Source: an uncultured Oscillospiraceae bacterium (lineage in GTDB: Bacteria; Bacillota; Clostridia; Oscillospirales; Ruminococcaceae). From it: a stretch of 43,677 nt of DNA. Shown here piece by piece: positions 1-9,058 of the stretch. The stretch is taken from contig UQBC01000021.1 in the NCBI GenBank assembly GCA_900539195.1, positions 1 through 43,677 of the forward strand, given 5' to 3'. Both the position numbers and the translations under genes were made by a program. How positions within the stretch are numbered: position 1 is the stretch's first letter; every line of letters starts with the position of its first letter. The notes beneath the pieces were generated by a model that was not told the DNA's origin, did no database searches, and worked only from the letters and a program-made list of their open reading frames with translations.

Positions 1-17
1 TATATTATTTTTATAGG

Positions 18-26
18 TGCTATAAT
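18..26 (+). promoter_or_regulatory. Extended -10 promoter of the signalling operon
   Basis: TGC followed by a perfect TATAAT (21-26) forms an extended -10 element about 30 bases before the first start codon. The -35 box would fall before the window. A GAAGGAGA ribosome site follows at 45-52. Confidence 0.7.
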
Positions 27-61
27 ACACATTTGTGAAGATTTGAAGGAGATGTAAAATT

Positions 62-922
62 TTGAAAATCAGAGTGTTGATCAACAGCCGCAGACCGTCG
101 CTGTTCAAAGATTTGCTTGCTTATCCTGATGACAGATTTGTTTTTCTGAGCACACCGGGCTATCCCGATGACATAAAACAGCATATCGCAATATTCAAAC
201 CCGATATATTTATTACGGTGTTTGAGGATTACGATGAAGAGATGATACAGCAGTATTATCTTATGAAGCGCAATGAGTCGACCTTTGACCTGCCGTTTAT
301 GCTGATTGCAAATGCGGACATCTGTGAAGAATGCAAATTGAAGAATGCTGATCTTTTTGACACTATGCTAAGGCGTCCCGTTACAGTACCGGCGATACTC
401 ACCAATGTGTTTGAGATAGCAGGTCCGCTTTGTGAAAAGCGGCACGATGACACCGACAATAGCTGTTCTGCAAGAGGTAAGCATATGCGTACTGCACAGA
501 GCTTTTCGGCAGGTTCTTATGACAGGATAGGTGATCTTACTTCGGTGGCTGAGAAAATCACCAAGAAGCATATTCTTGTTGTTGACGATGATAAGGACAT
601 ACTGAGAATGCTGAAATCGGCTCTTGAGGATAAGTATTATGTTACGACAGTTTCAAGCGGCAAAATGGCAGAAAAGTATCTTGAAACAAAAATATCGGAT
701 CTGATACTGCTGGACTACCGTATGCCGGGTGAGAGCGGTGCTGATGTACTCACCAAAATAAGAGAAGACGGCAGACTTGCAAATATACCTGTTGTGTTTT
801 TGACGGGAGTTACTGATTCTGATAAGGTACAGCAGGTTTTATCAATGAACTTACAGGGATATTTATTAAAGCCCATAAATATGGACAGACTGTTCCTGCT
901 TATCAGAAGCCTTATCGGCTAA
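62..922 (+). CDS. Response regulator with degenerate and intact receiver domains, no output domain
   Basis: 286 aa from a TTG start, placed 10 bases after AAGGAG. Residues 1 to about 120 have an alternating beta/alpha pattern like a receiver but no aspartate pocket, so this looks like a pseudo-receiver. Residues 168-286 are a complete receiver: acidic pair near D175-D177, phosphoacceptor D218 in LLDYRMPG, T248 and K270. No DNA-binding or enzymatic domain follows, so it should act as a phosphate acceptor or protein-protein switch. It is the first gene of a five-gene operon and ends 13 bp before a hybrid kinase gene. Domain calls are firm for the C-terminal half; the N-terminal assignment is an inference. 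Confidence 0.85.
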   Translation: MKIRVLINSRRPSLFKDLLAYPDDRFVFLSTPGYPDDIKQHIAIFKPDIFITVFEDYDEEMIQQYYLMKRNESTFDLPFMLIANADICEECKLKNADLFDTMLRRPVTVPAILTNVFEIAGPLCEKRHDDTDNSCSARGKHMRTAQSFSAGSYDRIGDLTSVAEKITKKHILVVDDDKDILRMLKSALEDKYYVTTVSSGKMAEKYLETKISDLILLDYRMPGESGADVLTKIREDGRLANIPVVFLTGVTDSDKVQQVLSMNLQGYLLKPINMDRLFLLIRSLIG

Positions 923-935
923 GGGGGAAAGCGGA

Positions 936-3500
936 TTGACAGACATTACTGAATACATATCGGCGCAGACGCTGAAACAGTTTGAAAGTTCTCTTTCTTC
1001 GGTATTCGGTGTAGCTTCGATAATACTCAATCAATTTGGTATGAGCCACTCGGGTGGAACGGGTTTCCCAAAACAGATCAAAGAATGTATGGACACGGAC
1101 GCAGGTATCGTTGAATATATGAGATGCATGATCCCGACCATTGTAAGGCATTCGGAACCCGGCTATTCTTCAAAGGGAAACTGCTTTGACGGACTTACAG
1201 TTTATTGTGCGCCGATTAAACAGGGTTCGCAGACAGTCGGATATCTTGCGGCAGGCTTTGCAAAAATCGGAGAAAAAACAATACCGGAAGAGAATATAAT
1301 ATCGGAAGAAACAGCAGACAAGCTTTCAAAGGCTGTATACGAAATTGCAATCAATATATCGGCGAATGTGGCAAAATCAGCCGAGATGAAACAGATGACA
1401 AATGCCGCGCTTAAGATCGCCGAGCACCGGTCAGACTTTCTCGCAAATATCAGCCATGAGATGAGAACGCCGCTTAATGCTGTTATCGGCACTGCGGAGA
1501 TCGCACTCAGACGTGATATGAGTGATGAGATGAGGGAGTATCTTCATCAGATAAAATCATCGGCACACCATCTTCTGATGATAATAAACGACATACTGGA
1601 TTTTTCAAAGATAGAAACAGGCGGGATGTCGATAGTGCCTGTCGATTATGAACTGCTGTCGCTCATAAACGATGTGGCAGGTATTGTAAACAATCAGATA
1701 GGCAGTAAGAATATTGAATTTACTATAGATGTACCGCCGGATCTGCCGTTCAGTCTGAAAGGCGATAACGTGCGTATCCAGCAGGTACTTATCAATCTGC
1801 TGAACAATGCAGTGAAATTTACGAAAAGCGGCAATGTATCGCTGAAAATCAGTACACGACCGATATCGGATGAAAATGTTATGCTGATTGCGTCTGTATC
1901 GGATACAGGTTGCGGGATATCTCAGGAGAATATCGGCAGGCTTTTCAAGATGTTCAGACAGATAGACAGCAAGAGAAACCGTAATGTCGAGGGTACCGGG
2001 CTGGGGCTTGCAATATCAAAGAAGCTTCTCGGTCTTATGGGCGGTACGATATCTGTTGAAAGCGAACCCGGAAAGGGCAGTACATTTACGTTTGAAGTTC
2101 CCCAGGAGATAACAAGAGAAGAACGCTCCGTTGCGCAGAGCGCTCCCGCAGGGACTGTTGTGTGTCTTCTGCTTGGAAATCAGTACCTCAGGCAGAGCGT
2201 TGAAACGGCAGTAAGGGAGATAGGCGCAGAGACCGTCAGCATTGATAACCATTTGCTCGGCGATAAGGCGTATATTATTGCGGATTACGAACTGTTTGAT
2301 GACGCTAAGGAGCTGATAGTAAGAAATCCGGGGCTTAAGTGCATACTGATAGACAGATTTGACAGTACGGCGTATTCCGATAACGAGAATATAACTATTA
2401 TCAGAAAACCGGTATATTCGTTTTCTCTTTCGGCGGCAATGGGGATAGGTGAAAAGTTCGTGCGCAGCGATGATGCCGAAAGCAATGTCAGCTTTACAGC
2501 TCCCGAAGCATATGTACTTATAGTAGATGATAACGATATAAACCGTGCGGTTGCAAAAGGCGTTATCGAACCGCTTGGTATGCAGGTCGATTTAGCCGCA
2601 AGCGGTGCGGAATGTATTGAGAAAGTGCGCAATTTCCGATATGATATTATCTTTATGGATCATATGATGCCGGAAATGGACGGCATAGAAGCGGCGCATA
2701 TAATAAAACAGCGTTTTCCTTCATATGCGGACGTGCCGATAATAGCACTGACAGCAAACGCCGCCAGGGGCGCAAGAGAAATGTTCCTGCGGGAGGGCAT
2801 GAGCGATTTTATTGCAAAGCCTATTTCGCTGAGGACTATTGCAAATAAGATAAGGCGCTGGCTGCCGTCAGAAAAAATAATCCCTGTCAGCAAGTCGGAG
2901 AATAAGGCTCAGCCTCAGCATATACTGTCTGATATACCCGAGCTTGACCTTAAGAGCGCTAAGGAACTTATTGGCAGCGAAAAGCTGTTGCTCAATGTTA
3001 TAGAACAGTATTACAGGTCTGTCGACAAGAATATTGCAAAGATAAACGCTTCTTATGAGAACGGTAACACCGAATTACTTACAATTGAGTTTCATTCGCT
3101 CAAGAGCACATCAAAGCAGATAGGAGCGAACAAGCTGTCGCAGATGGCAAAAGATCTGGAGATGGCAGGTAAAAACAATAACAACACTTATATAAAAAAT
3201 AATATAGAAAAGTTCCTTGATGAGTACAAGACTATGAAGAATGTACTTTCTGCATATTTTGGCAATAAGGATAATGAAAATACGGAAAATCAGGATATAA
3301 AACCTCTGCTCGACGAGCTGTCCGATGCACTGTCGGATATGGACGCCCTGCAGATTGACGATGTTCTGGAGAAGATATCGCAGAATACGAGCGATTCTGA
3401 CAAGACGTATTTTGACGGTATAAAGGCGGCGATAGATGACTGCGACTTTGACAAGGCGGAAAGTATTTTATCAAAGTGGAACAGTACATTGCAAGGCTGA
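936..3500 (+). CDS. Cytosolic hybrid histidine kinase (PocR-like sensor-HisKA-HATPase-REC-REC-HPt)
   Basis: 854 aa from TTG, with AGGGGGAAA just upstream. There is no signal peptide or membrane segment, so the protein is soluble. Residues 10-110 resemble the PocR sensory domain (conserved APIKxG...VGYLAAGF), but the cysteines common in that family are sparse. HisKA holds H174 in NISHEMRTPLN. HATPase has the N-box around N291, DTGCGI and GTGLGLAI. Residues 405-500 look like a receiver without catalytic aspartates. Residues 525-645 are an intact receiver (D531/D532, D575, T606, K628). An HPt with H720 in EFHSLKS follows, then a second helical segment. It should autophosphorylate and relay internally. 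The ligand is unknown. Confidence 0.88.
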   Translation: MTDITEYISAQTLKQFESSLSSVFGVASIILNQFGMSHSGGTGFPKQIKECMDTDAGIVEYMRCMIPTIVRHSEPGYSSKGNCFDGLTVYCAPIKQGSQTVGYLAAGFAKIGEKTIPEENIISEETADKLSKAVYEIAINISANVAKSAEMKQMTNAALKIAEHRSDFLANISHEMRTPLNAVIGTAEIALRRDMSDEMREYLHQIKSSAHHLLMIINDILDFSKIETGGMSIVPVDYELLSLINDVAGIVNNQIGSKNIEFTIDVPPDLPFSLKGDNVRIQQVLINLLNNAVKFTKSGNVSLKISTRPISDENVMLIASVSDTGCGISQENIGRLFKMFRQIDSKRNRNVEGTGLGLAISKKLLGLMGGTISVESEPGKGSTFTFEVPQEITREERSVAQSAPAGTVVCLLLGNQYLRQSVETAVREIGAETVSIDNHLLGDKAYIIADYELFDDAKELIVRNPGLKCILIDRFDSTAYSDNENITIIRKPVYSFSLSAAMGIGEKFVRSDDAESNVSFTAPEAYVLIVDDNDINRAVAKGVIEPLGMQVDLAASGAECIEKVRNFRYDIIFMDHMMPEMDGIEAAHIIKQRFPSYADVPIIALTANAARGAREMFLREGMSDFIAKPISLRTIANKIRRWLPSEKIIPVSKSENKAQPQHILSDIPELDLKSAKELIGSEKLLLNVIEQYYRSVDKNIAKINASYENGNTELLTIEFHSLKSTSKQIGANKLSQMAKDLEMAGKNNNNTYIKNNIEKFLDEYKTMKNVLSAYFGNKDNENTENQDIKPLLDELSDALSDMDALQIDDVLEKISQNTSDSDKTYFDGIKAAIDDCDFDKAESILSKWNSTLQG

Positions 3501-3531
3501 TGACGCTTGTGTGTTAGTGTCAGGAGAAAAT

Positions 3532-5451
3532 ATGACAGAAGGAATAATGAAGCTTACAAAAAAGCAGGCTGATTTGCAGGTAGAGTGTTTCTCGACACTG
3601 TTTGCCTACGCAAGACTATTGAGCGAAGAACAAATCAGAAACGGCAGAATATGTACGCAGGAGGACAGGGATAACAATCTTTTTCTGAATGTTGACGAAG
3701 ATGAAATCTATCTTGACGGAGTTGAGCTGAAAGCGCTTGAAACGAAATCCCAGACAGAAAAGCTGGAACTTGCCGGCAAAGATATTTTTCAGGTTATTGC
3801 AAAGTATGTCGAAGTTGACGGCAAACCGTGCGTAATTGAAATGATGAAGCCGATAGACAAAAACGCAGTATTCAGTCGGAACGGCAGGGAGAAACTTGTA
3901 AGCAAGCTTGCCCAAAACAACGAAGAGGTTTACAATGACACTCTGACCGATACATTCAACCGCAGATATTTTGAAGAAACGCTTAAAAATACGATATTCT
4001 CCGGTGGTGTTGTTATGATAGATCTTGATGATTTCAAGATCTATAACAATACGCAAGGGTATGATACCGGAGATGCGGTTCTTAATGCAGTTGTCAGTGT
4101 GATAAAGGGCTGCATAAGAGGAACTGATACTCTTATCCGTTACGGCGGCGATGAATTTTTGCTGCTGATGCCGGGTGTTGAAAACGAAGATAATTTCAAC
4201 AGAAAGCTTAAAGAGATAAGAAGAAAAATCCGCAGAACAGATGTATCAGGATATTCAGGCATACATTTATCAGTCAGCATAGGCGGTATAATTGCGGACA
4301 AAGAACCTTTGCAGAATGCTGTTATCCGCACGGATAAGCTGATGTATACCGTAAAGTCACACGAAGATACGGTAGTTACCGATAAGGATAGACAGGATTA
4401 TGTTCTTGAAGATAAGCTTAACATTCTTATAGTTGACGATTCTGAGCTTAACCGCAAGATACTTTCGTCTATGCTTGGCATCGGGTTCAACGTGCTTGAA
4501 GCTGAAAGCGGTGAAAAGTGCATATCTATGATTGAACAGTACGGTACAGGCATTTCTCTGATACTGCTTGATATAGTAATGCCGGGTATCAGCGGATTTG
4601 ACGTGCTGAATTATATGAATGACAATTACTTTATCGATGACATCCCTGTAATTATGATATCAAGCGATAATTCGGCTGATTCGGTGCGTGAGGCATATGA
4701 GCTCGGTGTATCGGATTTTATCAGCAGACCGTTTGACGCAAAGGTAGTACACCACAGAGTTTTCAATACGATAAAGCTGTATTCCAAACAGCGCAGACTG
4801 CTGATGCTCCTTACCGATCAGATAAATGAAAAAGAACGCAATAACGATATGATGACAGGCATATTGAGCCAGATCGTTGAATTCAGAAACGGTGAGAGCG
4901 GGCTGCATGTAGTACATATCAGGACGCTTACCGAGATGCTTTTGGATCAGCTTGTTAAAAAGACCGACAAGTATAAGCTTGACAGCAATACAAGACACCT
5001 TATCACAATGGCATCAGCGCTTCACGATATCGGCAAGATGGGTATCGACGATAAGATATTAAACAAGCCGGGCAGACTTACCGATGAGGAGTTTGCCATA
5101 ATGAAAACACATTCGATGATAGGTGCGGATATGCTCGAAAAGCTCGAACAGTATAAAAATGAAGAGCTTATCAAGGTGGCGTATACCATATGTCGCTGGC
5201 ATCACGAGCGTTATGACGGCAGAGGTTATCCCGACGGGCTCAAGGGCGATGAGATACCGATAGCCGCACAGGTCGTATCGGTAGCAGACGTATATGATGC
5301 GCTTGTCAGCGAACGTGTATATAAAAGGGCGTTTCCGCATGAAAAGGCAATAAGTATGATACTCGGCGGCGAATGCGGTGCATTCAATCCGGAACTTCTG
5401 GAGTGTATGCTTGATATACAAGATGAGATCAAAGCAAAATTCAAAAGCTGA
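3532..5451 (+). CDS. c-di-GMP enzyme: GGDEF-receiver-HD-GYP fusion
   Basis: I chose the ATG at 3532 because AGGAG lies at 3522-3526; an in-frame ATG at 3436 would overlap the previous gene and has no ribosome site. The 639-aa product has an N-terminal region of unknown role (1-130), a GGDEF domain with the motif intact (205-209) and an RxxD inhibitory site (RGTD, 196-199) five residues before it. A receiver follows with D302/D303 and acceptor D347, but arginine replaces the usual lysine (SRPFD, R399). The HD-GYP domain has HDIGK (498-502) and HHERYDGRGYPDG (557-569). It probably both makes and degrades c-di-GMP under control of phosphorylation from the flanking kinases. Confidence 0.9.
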   Translation: MTEGIMKLTKKQADLQVECFSTLFAYARLLSEEQIRNGRICTQEDRDNNLFLNVDEDEIYLDGVELKALETKSQTEKLELAGKDIFQVIAKYVEVDGKPCVIEMMKPIDKNAVFSRNGREKLVSKLAQNNEEVYNDTLTDTFNRRYFEETLKNTIFSGGVVMIDLDDFKIYNNTQGYDTGDAVLNAVVSVIKGCIRGTDTLIRYGGDEFLLLMPGVENEDNFNRKLKEIRRKIRRTDVSGYSGIHLSVSIGGIIADKEPLQNAVIRTDKLMYTVKSHEDTVVTDKDRQDYVLEDKLNILIVDDSELNRKILSSMLGIGFNVLEAESGEKCISMIEQYGTGISLILLDIVMPGISGFDVLNYMNDNYFIDDIPVIMISSDNSADSVREAYELGVSDFISRPFDAKVVHHRVFNTIKLYSKQRRLLMLLTDQINEKERNNDMMTGILSQIVEFRNGESGLHVVHIRTLTEMLLDQLVKKTDKYKLDSNTRHLITMASALHDIGKMGIDDKILNKPGRLTDEEFAIMKTHSMIGADMLEKLEQYKNEELIKVAYTICRWHHERYDGRGYPDGLKGDEIPIAAQVVSVADVYDALVSERVYKRAFPHEKAISMILGGECGAFNPELLECMLDIQDEIKAKFKS

Positions 5452-5496
5452 TTTACAGAAAACTGAAATCATGGGCATTTCAACAATAAGAATTAT

Positions 5497-6312
5497 ATGA
5501 AAATGAGAATTTTACAAAAGATTTTTAATTGCGTTATAGTTGCTGTAACAGCCTCTTTGTTTGTCGGCTGTGCGCAGGACAATTCATATTCATCGATAAA
5601 CGACTTGCCGGTCATAGTTATAGGGAGCGATGAATATGAACCATACAATTTCAGCGATAAAAACGGCAATCCTGCCGGCATAGATGTTGAAATTGCAACA
5701 GAAGCTTTCGCCAGAATGGGATATAAAGCTGCGTTTAAAAATATTGTATGGGATGAGAAGGACAAATATCTGGCTGACGGAGAGGTTGACTGCCTGTGGG
5801 GTTGCTTTTCAATGAACGGCAGAGAAAATATGTATAAATGGGCAGGACCGTATATGAACAGCAGGCAAGCGGTTGCGGTAAGAGCAGACAGCAATATTTA
5901 TAAGCTGTCAGACCTTGCCGGCAAAAGAGTTGCGGTACAGTCAAGCTCAAAGCCTGAGGAATTATTGTCAGATAAAAACAACGGTATGCCGCAAGTCGGT
6001 AATTTATATTGTTTTGTAAAAATAGATTACATATTTGCGGCGCTGAATAAAGAATATGTAGATGCAATAGCAGGTCATGAATATATGCTCCGTCAGCTTG
6101 TCAATGAAGTAAACGGAAAATACAGATTGCTAGATGAAAATCTGCTGATATCAAAACTCGGCGTAGCTTTTTATAAAGAAAATAACACAGAAATTCCGGA
6201 AAGGCTTAGATCTGTGCTGAACGATATGATGAAAGACGGAACAATTGCCAAAATTGCCGAAAAATACGGACTAGATGCCGATGCGGCATTCGGAGGAATA
6301 GCGATTGAATAA
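5497..6312 (+). CDS. Extracellular solute-binding lipoprotein (family 3)
   Basis: 271 aa. A lipoprotein signal peptide ends in LFVGC with lipidation at C25. The mature part matches the amino-acid-binding SBP_bac_3 fold: YEPYNF...GIDVEIATEAF near the start, WAGPYMNSRQAVAVR in the middle, then LAGKRVAVQSS and MMKDGTIAKIAEKYG at the end. No ABC permease or ATPase is nearby. Instead the next gene is a membrane hybrid kinase whose TTG start overlaps this gene by 8 bp. It probably acts as a surface ligand receptor feeding that kinase rather than in uptake (inference). The ribosome site before 5497 is weak; an in-frame ATG at 5503 is an alternative. Confidence 0.85.
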   Translation: MKMRILQKIFNCVIVAVTASLFVGCAQDNSYSSINDLPVIVIGSDEYEPYNFSDKNGNPAGIDVEIATEAFARMGYKAAFKNIVWDEKDKYLADGEVDCLWGCFSMNGRENMYKWAGPYMNSRQAVAVRADSNIYKLSDLAGKRVAVQSSSKPEELLSDKNNGMPQVGNLYCFVKIDYIFAALNKEYVDAIAGHEYMLRQLVNEVNGKYRLLDENLLISKLGVAFYKENNTEIPERLRSVLNDMMKDGTIAKIAEKYGLDADAAFGGIAIE

Positions 6313-8842
6313 TAAGAATAAAAAACTGCTTTTTCCTAAACAAATTTTTGGAATGGTCATAGTCGGTATTGTACTGGTCGGCTGTGTTTTCACAATATTT
6401 TCGTACAATAATACGGAAAATGCAAAAAACGTTACTGCCGAAACGATAGGGTATATTAAAAATCAATGCATACGGTATGATGAGATAACATCGTCCGACC
6501 TTGCCAAGAGTCTGTTCCGCATTATCGATAAGACAAAGGAAATAAGCCGTGATCTGTACGAATTCAATGATTATTCGGATGATACGATGAAGCGCTTTAT
6601 CGCTAACCACAATCTTACCGGAATTATGGTACTTGATGAAAAAGGCGGGATTGATAACGAAATTTACAGCGATGACACGGGATATAACGAATGGAAAAGT
6701 TTTATTCAGCAGGACAATATACTCAGCATTGTCGACGAACCGATCAAGATATATGCGGACAGAATGCACGCTTCTCCGTCCGGTACGGAAAGCAACAAGG
6801 ATTATTATTACGATTTTGCGGCGGTTGCACGCACAGATAAAAAGGGTATAGTATTCACATATCTAAGACAGACAAAGGCTGTAATAGACAACGGTCAGCC
6901 GACGCTTGATTTGTTGCTGTCAGGGTTTAAGCTTACGATGAACGGAACCATTATCATTACTGACAAAAGCAGCGTAATAGCGTCTAATAATGAAAAGTAC
7001 AGCGGGAAAGCAGTTACAGACTGCGAGATCCTGAACAGCTATGCGTCAAAAGGCGATAAAGCAAGTGATTTTTTACATTTAACAGACAGCGAAGGTTCCT
7101 ACTATGGCGGAATGGATAAGTGCAAGAGCTATTACATATACGTCTATTATCCGGCAGGCGACGTCTATATCAGCCGTTGGACGGCAACTTCGTTTGCAAT
7201 TACGATTTATATAATAATATGCTCTGCGGCAATTCTGCTTTACAGGACAATACAGGAAAAGCATATTCGTGAAACCCATATTGCGGAAGAAAAATACAAT
7301 GAAAAACTGCTTCAGTCGGCTGAAGAAGCAAAACGTGCGAATGCTGCCAAAAGTGATTTTCTGCGGCGCATGAGCCATGATATTAGAACTCCGATAAACG
7401 GAATACGCGGTATGATAGAGATAGCGGAGAAAAATGTCGATAACCCGGAAAAGCAGAGAGAATGCCGCCGGAAGACGTGGGTAGCGTCAGGATATCTGCT
7501 TGATCTTGTCAACGATATTCTTGATATGAATAAGCTCGAATCGGGCGAAATAGCGCTTGAATATAAGCCGTTTGATATATACGATATATTTGATGATATA
7601 GTAACGCTCAATGAGCAGAACGCTTATAAGCATAACATCTCACTGACTGTCGAAAAGTGCGAGAATATACATAACAGGCTGATAGGCAGTCCGCTTCATG
7701 TCAAGCGGGTGCTGATGAATATAATCAGCAATGCTGTCAAATACGGAAAAGACGGCGGATATGTCAAAGTGTCCTGCAAAGAACTCTCGGTTACGGATAA
7801 CGGAAAAACCGCGATCCTGAGCATAATATGTGAAGATAACGGTATAGGCATCGGAGAAGAGTTCCGGAAGGTTATGTTTGAGCCGTTCCGCCAGGAAAAC
7901 GAAAGTGCAAGAACATCATATCAGGGTACTGGTCTTGGTCTTGCCATAGCTAAAAGACTTACAGACAAGATGGGCGGTACTATCGAGTGTGAAAGCGAGA
8001 AAAATATCGGCACAACTTTTACGGTAAATCTCCCTCTGGATATAGACACGACAAAGCAGGCTGAAACAAAGCAGGAAATAGTAGTCGAAAACCACTCGCT
8101 TGACGGTGTGAATATTCTGCTTGCAGAGGATAACGAGCTGAATATGGAAATCACCGAGTTTATGCTTAAAAACGAGGGTGCAACGGTGATAAAGGCGTGG
8201 AACGGAAAAGAAGCCGTTGAAGCCTTTGAAGGTTCTGAGCTTTATTCTGTCGATGTGATCCTGATGGATATTATGATGCCTGTTATGGATGGACTTGAAG
8301 CGGCAAGAACAATACGCACCCTCAACCGTCCGGACGCAGTATCTGTTCCGATAATTGCACTGACGGCAAATGCTTTTACCGATGACAAGATAAAGACCCG
8401 ACAGGCAGGTATGAACGAGCACCTCGCAAAACCTGTAGAATCGAAAAAGCTTAAAGCCGCAGTGTTCGGGTATATCGGTAGAAAAAATCTCACTATGAGA
8501 GAATGCTATGAACTGCTCGGAGAAGATTATGACAGTGTAATACAGCGCCTTGAGTGCGATGAAGAAAGTGTTGAACCTGCAATATGCGAGTTTCTGTGCG
8601 ATGAGCACTTTGCAGGGTTTGTTAGCGCAATGAATGAGCATTCGGTTGAAAAGGCGTTCAGAGCGGCTCATACTATGAAGGGAATAGCAGCAAATCTCGG
8701 CTTTGAAAAGTTACGTTCTGTATTTGATGAAATTACCGAAGATTTACGCAGAAGCGATTATGACAGTGCTCAGAAACTTCTTATTGCCGCAGGAAAGGAA
8801 TATATAAGAGTAATTTCCGTTCTTAAAAGATATAAAGGATAA
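6305..8842 (+). CDS. Membrane hybrid histidine kinase with extracellular sensor, REC and HPt
   Basis: 845 aa, TTG start with GGAGG at 6292-6296, overlapping the lipoprotein gene. Transmembrane helices lie at about 13-33 and 294-315, leaving roughly 260 outside residues as the sensor (PAS/Cache-like by length; not recognised in detail). A short linker leads to HisKA with H358 in MSHDIRTPING. HATPase follows with N476, EDNGIGIG and GTGLGLAIAK. The receiver has D608, acceptor D655, T687 and K709. The C-terminal HPt has H789 in AAHTMKG. Overlap with the lipoprotein gene implies coupled translation and a shared stimulus. The HPt can pass phosphate to the free-standing receivers in this operon, including the GGDEF/HD-GYP protein. 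Confidence 0.9.
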   Translation: MNNKNKKLLFPKQIFGMVIVGIVLVGCVFTIFSYNNTENAKNVTAETIGYIKNQCIRYDEITSSDLAKSLFRIIDKTKEISRDLYEFNDYSDDTMKRFIANHNLTGIMVLDEKGGIDNEIYSDDTGYNEWKSFIQQDNILSIVDEPIKIYADRMHASPSGTESNKDYYYDFAAVARTDKKGIVFTYLRQTKAVIDNGQPTLDLLLSGFKLTMNGTIIITDKSSVIASNNEKYSGKAVTDCEILNSYASKGDKASDFLHLTDSEGSYYGGMDKCKSYYIYVYYPAGDVYISRWTATSFAITIYIIICSAAILLYRTIQEKHIRETHIAEEKYNEKLLQSAEEAKRANAAKSDFLRRMSHDIRTPINGIRGMIEIAEKNVDNPEKQRECRRKTWVASGYLLDLVNDILDMNKLESGEIALEYKPFDIYDIFDDIVTLNEQNAYKHNISLTVEKCENIHNRLIGSPLHVKRVLMNIISNAVKYGKDGGYVKVSCKELSVTDNGKTAILSIICEDNGIGIGEEFRKVMFEPFRQENESARTSYQGTGLGLAIAKRLTDKMGGTIECESEKNIGTTFTVNLPLDIDTTKQAETKQEIVVENHSLDGVNILLAEDNELNMEITEFMLKNEGATVIKAWNGKEAVEAFEGSELYSVDVILMDIMMPVMDGLEAARTIRTLNRPDAVSVPIIALTANAFTDDKIKTRQAGMNEHLAKPVESKKLKAAVFGYIGRKNLTMRECYELLGEDYDSVIQRLECDEESVEPAICEFLCDEHFAGFVSAMNEHSVEKAFRAAHTMKGIAANLGFEKLRSVFDEITEDLRRSDYDSAQKLLIAAGKEYIRVISVLKRYKG

Positions 8843-8859
8843 AACGGTCAGCGCAAATT

Positions 8860-8886
8860 GAGCCCGTCTGTATAACAGACGGGCTC
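8860..8886. terminator. 11-bp perfect hairpin ending the signalling operon
   Basis: GAGCCCGTCTG and its exact complement flank the loop TATAA, 18 bases after the last stop codon. There is no clear T-run on either side, so efficiency as an intrinsic terminator is uncertain. It also lies at the edge of the decayed reductase gene on the other strand. Confidence 0.55.
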
Positions 8887-9047
8887 ATACTGTTGATAAA
8901 AGCTACAGCTATCTGTGATATTTCACAGCCGTATTTTTTCGGCAAGCTTAGCAACGCACTTTACAGTCCTGCTTTGCCGAAGTTCATACAGCCAAGGCGG
9001 CCCCTTGATACCTTGATGTCGGTGTTTTCTGAAAATGCGTATTCCAT
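8881..9047 (-). pseudogene. Remnant of an aldo/keto reductase gene
   Basis: An ATG at 9047 preceded by AAGGAG (9055-9060) opens 28 codons containing NTDIKVSRGRLGCMNFG. This closely resembles the N-terminus of aldo/keto reductases (usual form NTGIKVSRxCLGCMSFG). A stop follows at 8961. Downstream, after a one-base frame change, the same strand reads AEKYGCEISQIAVAF, which resembles the late AKR helix (LAEKYGCSVAQIALAY). So an intact gene of roughly 300 codons seems to have lost its middle and been frameshifted. The remnant starts 12 bases after the ClC gene stop and probably shares its transcript. Recognition is by eye. Confidence 0.65.
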
Positions 9048-9058
9048 AGGAAAACTCC

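Noticed and set aside
3436..3531. Upstream start for the GGDEF/HD-GYP gene
   Set aside because: Would overlap the preceding kinase gene by 65 bp without a ribosome site; the ATG at 3532 has AGGAG at the right distance.
7916..8671. 251-codon minus-strand open frame
   Set aside because: Lies opposite the kinase, receiver and HPt coding sequence and shows no domain features; a shadow frame.
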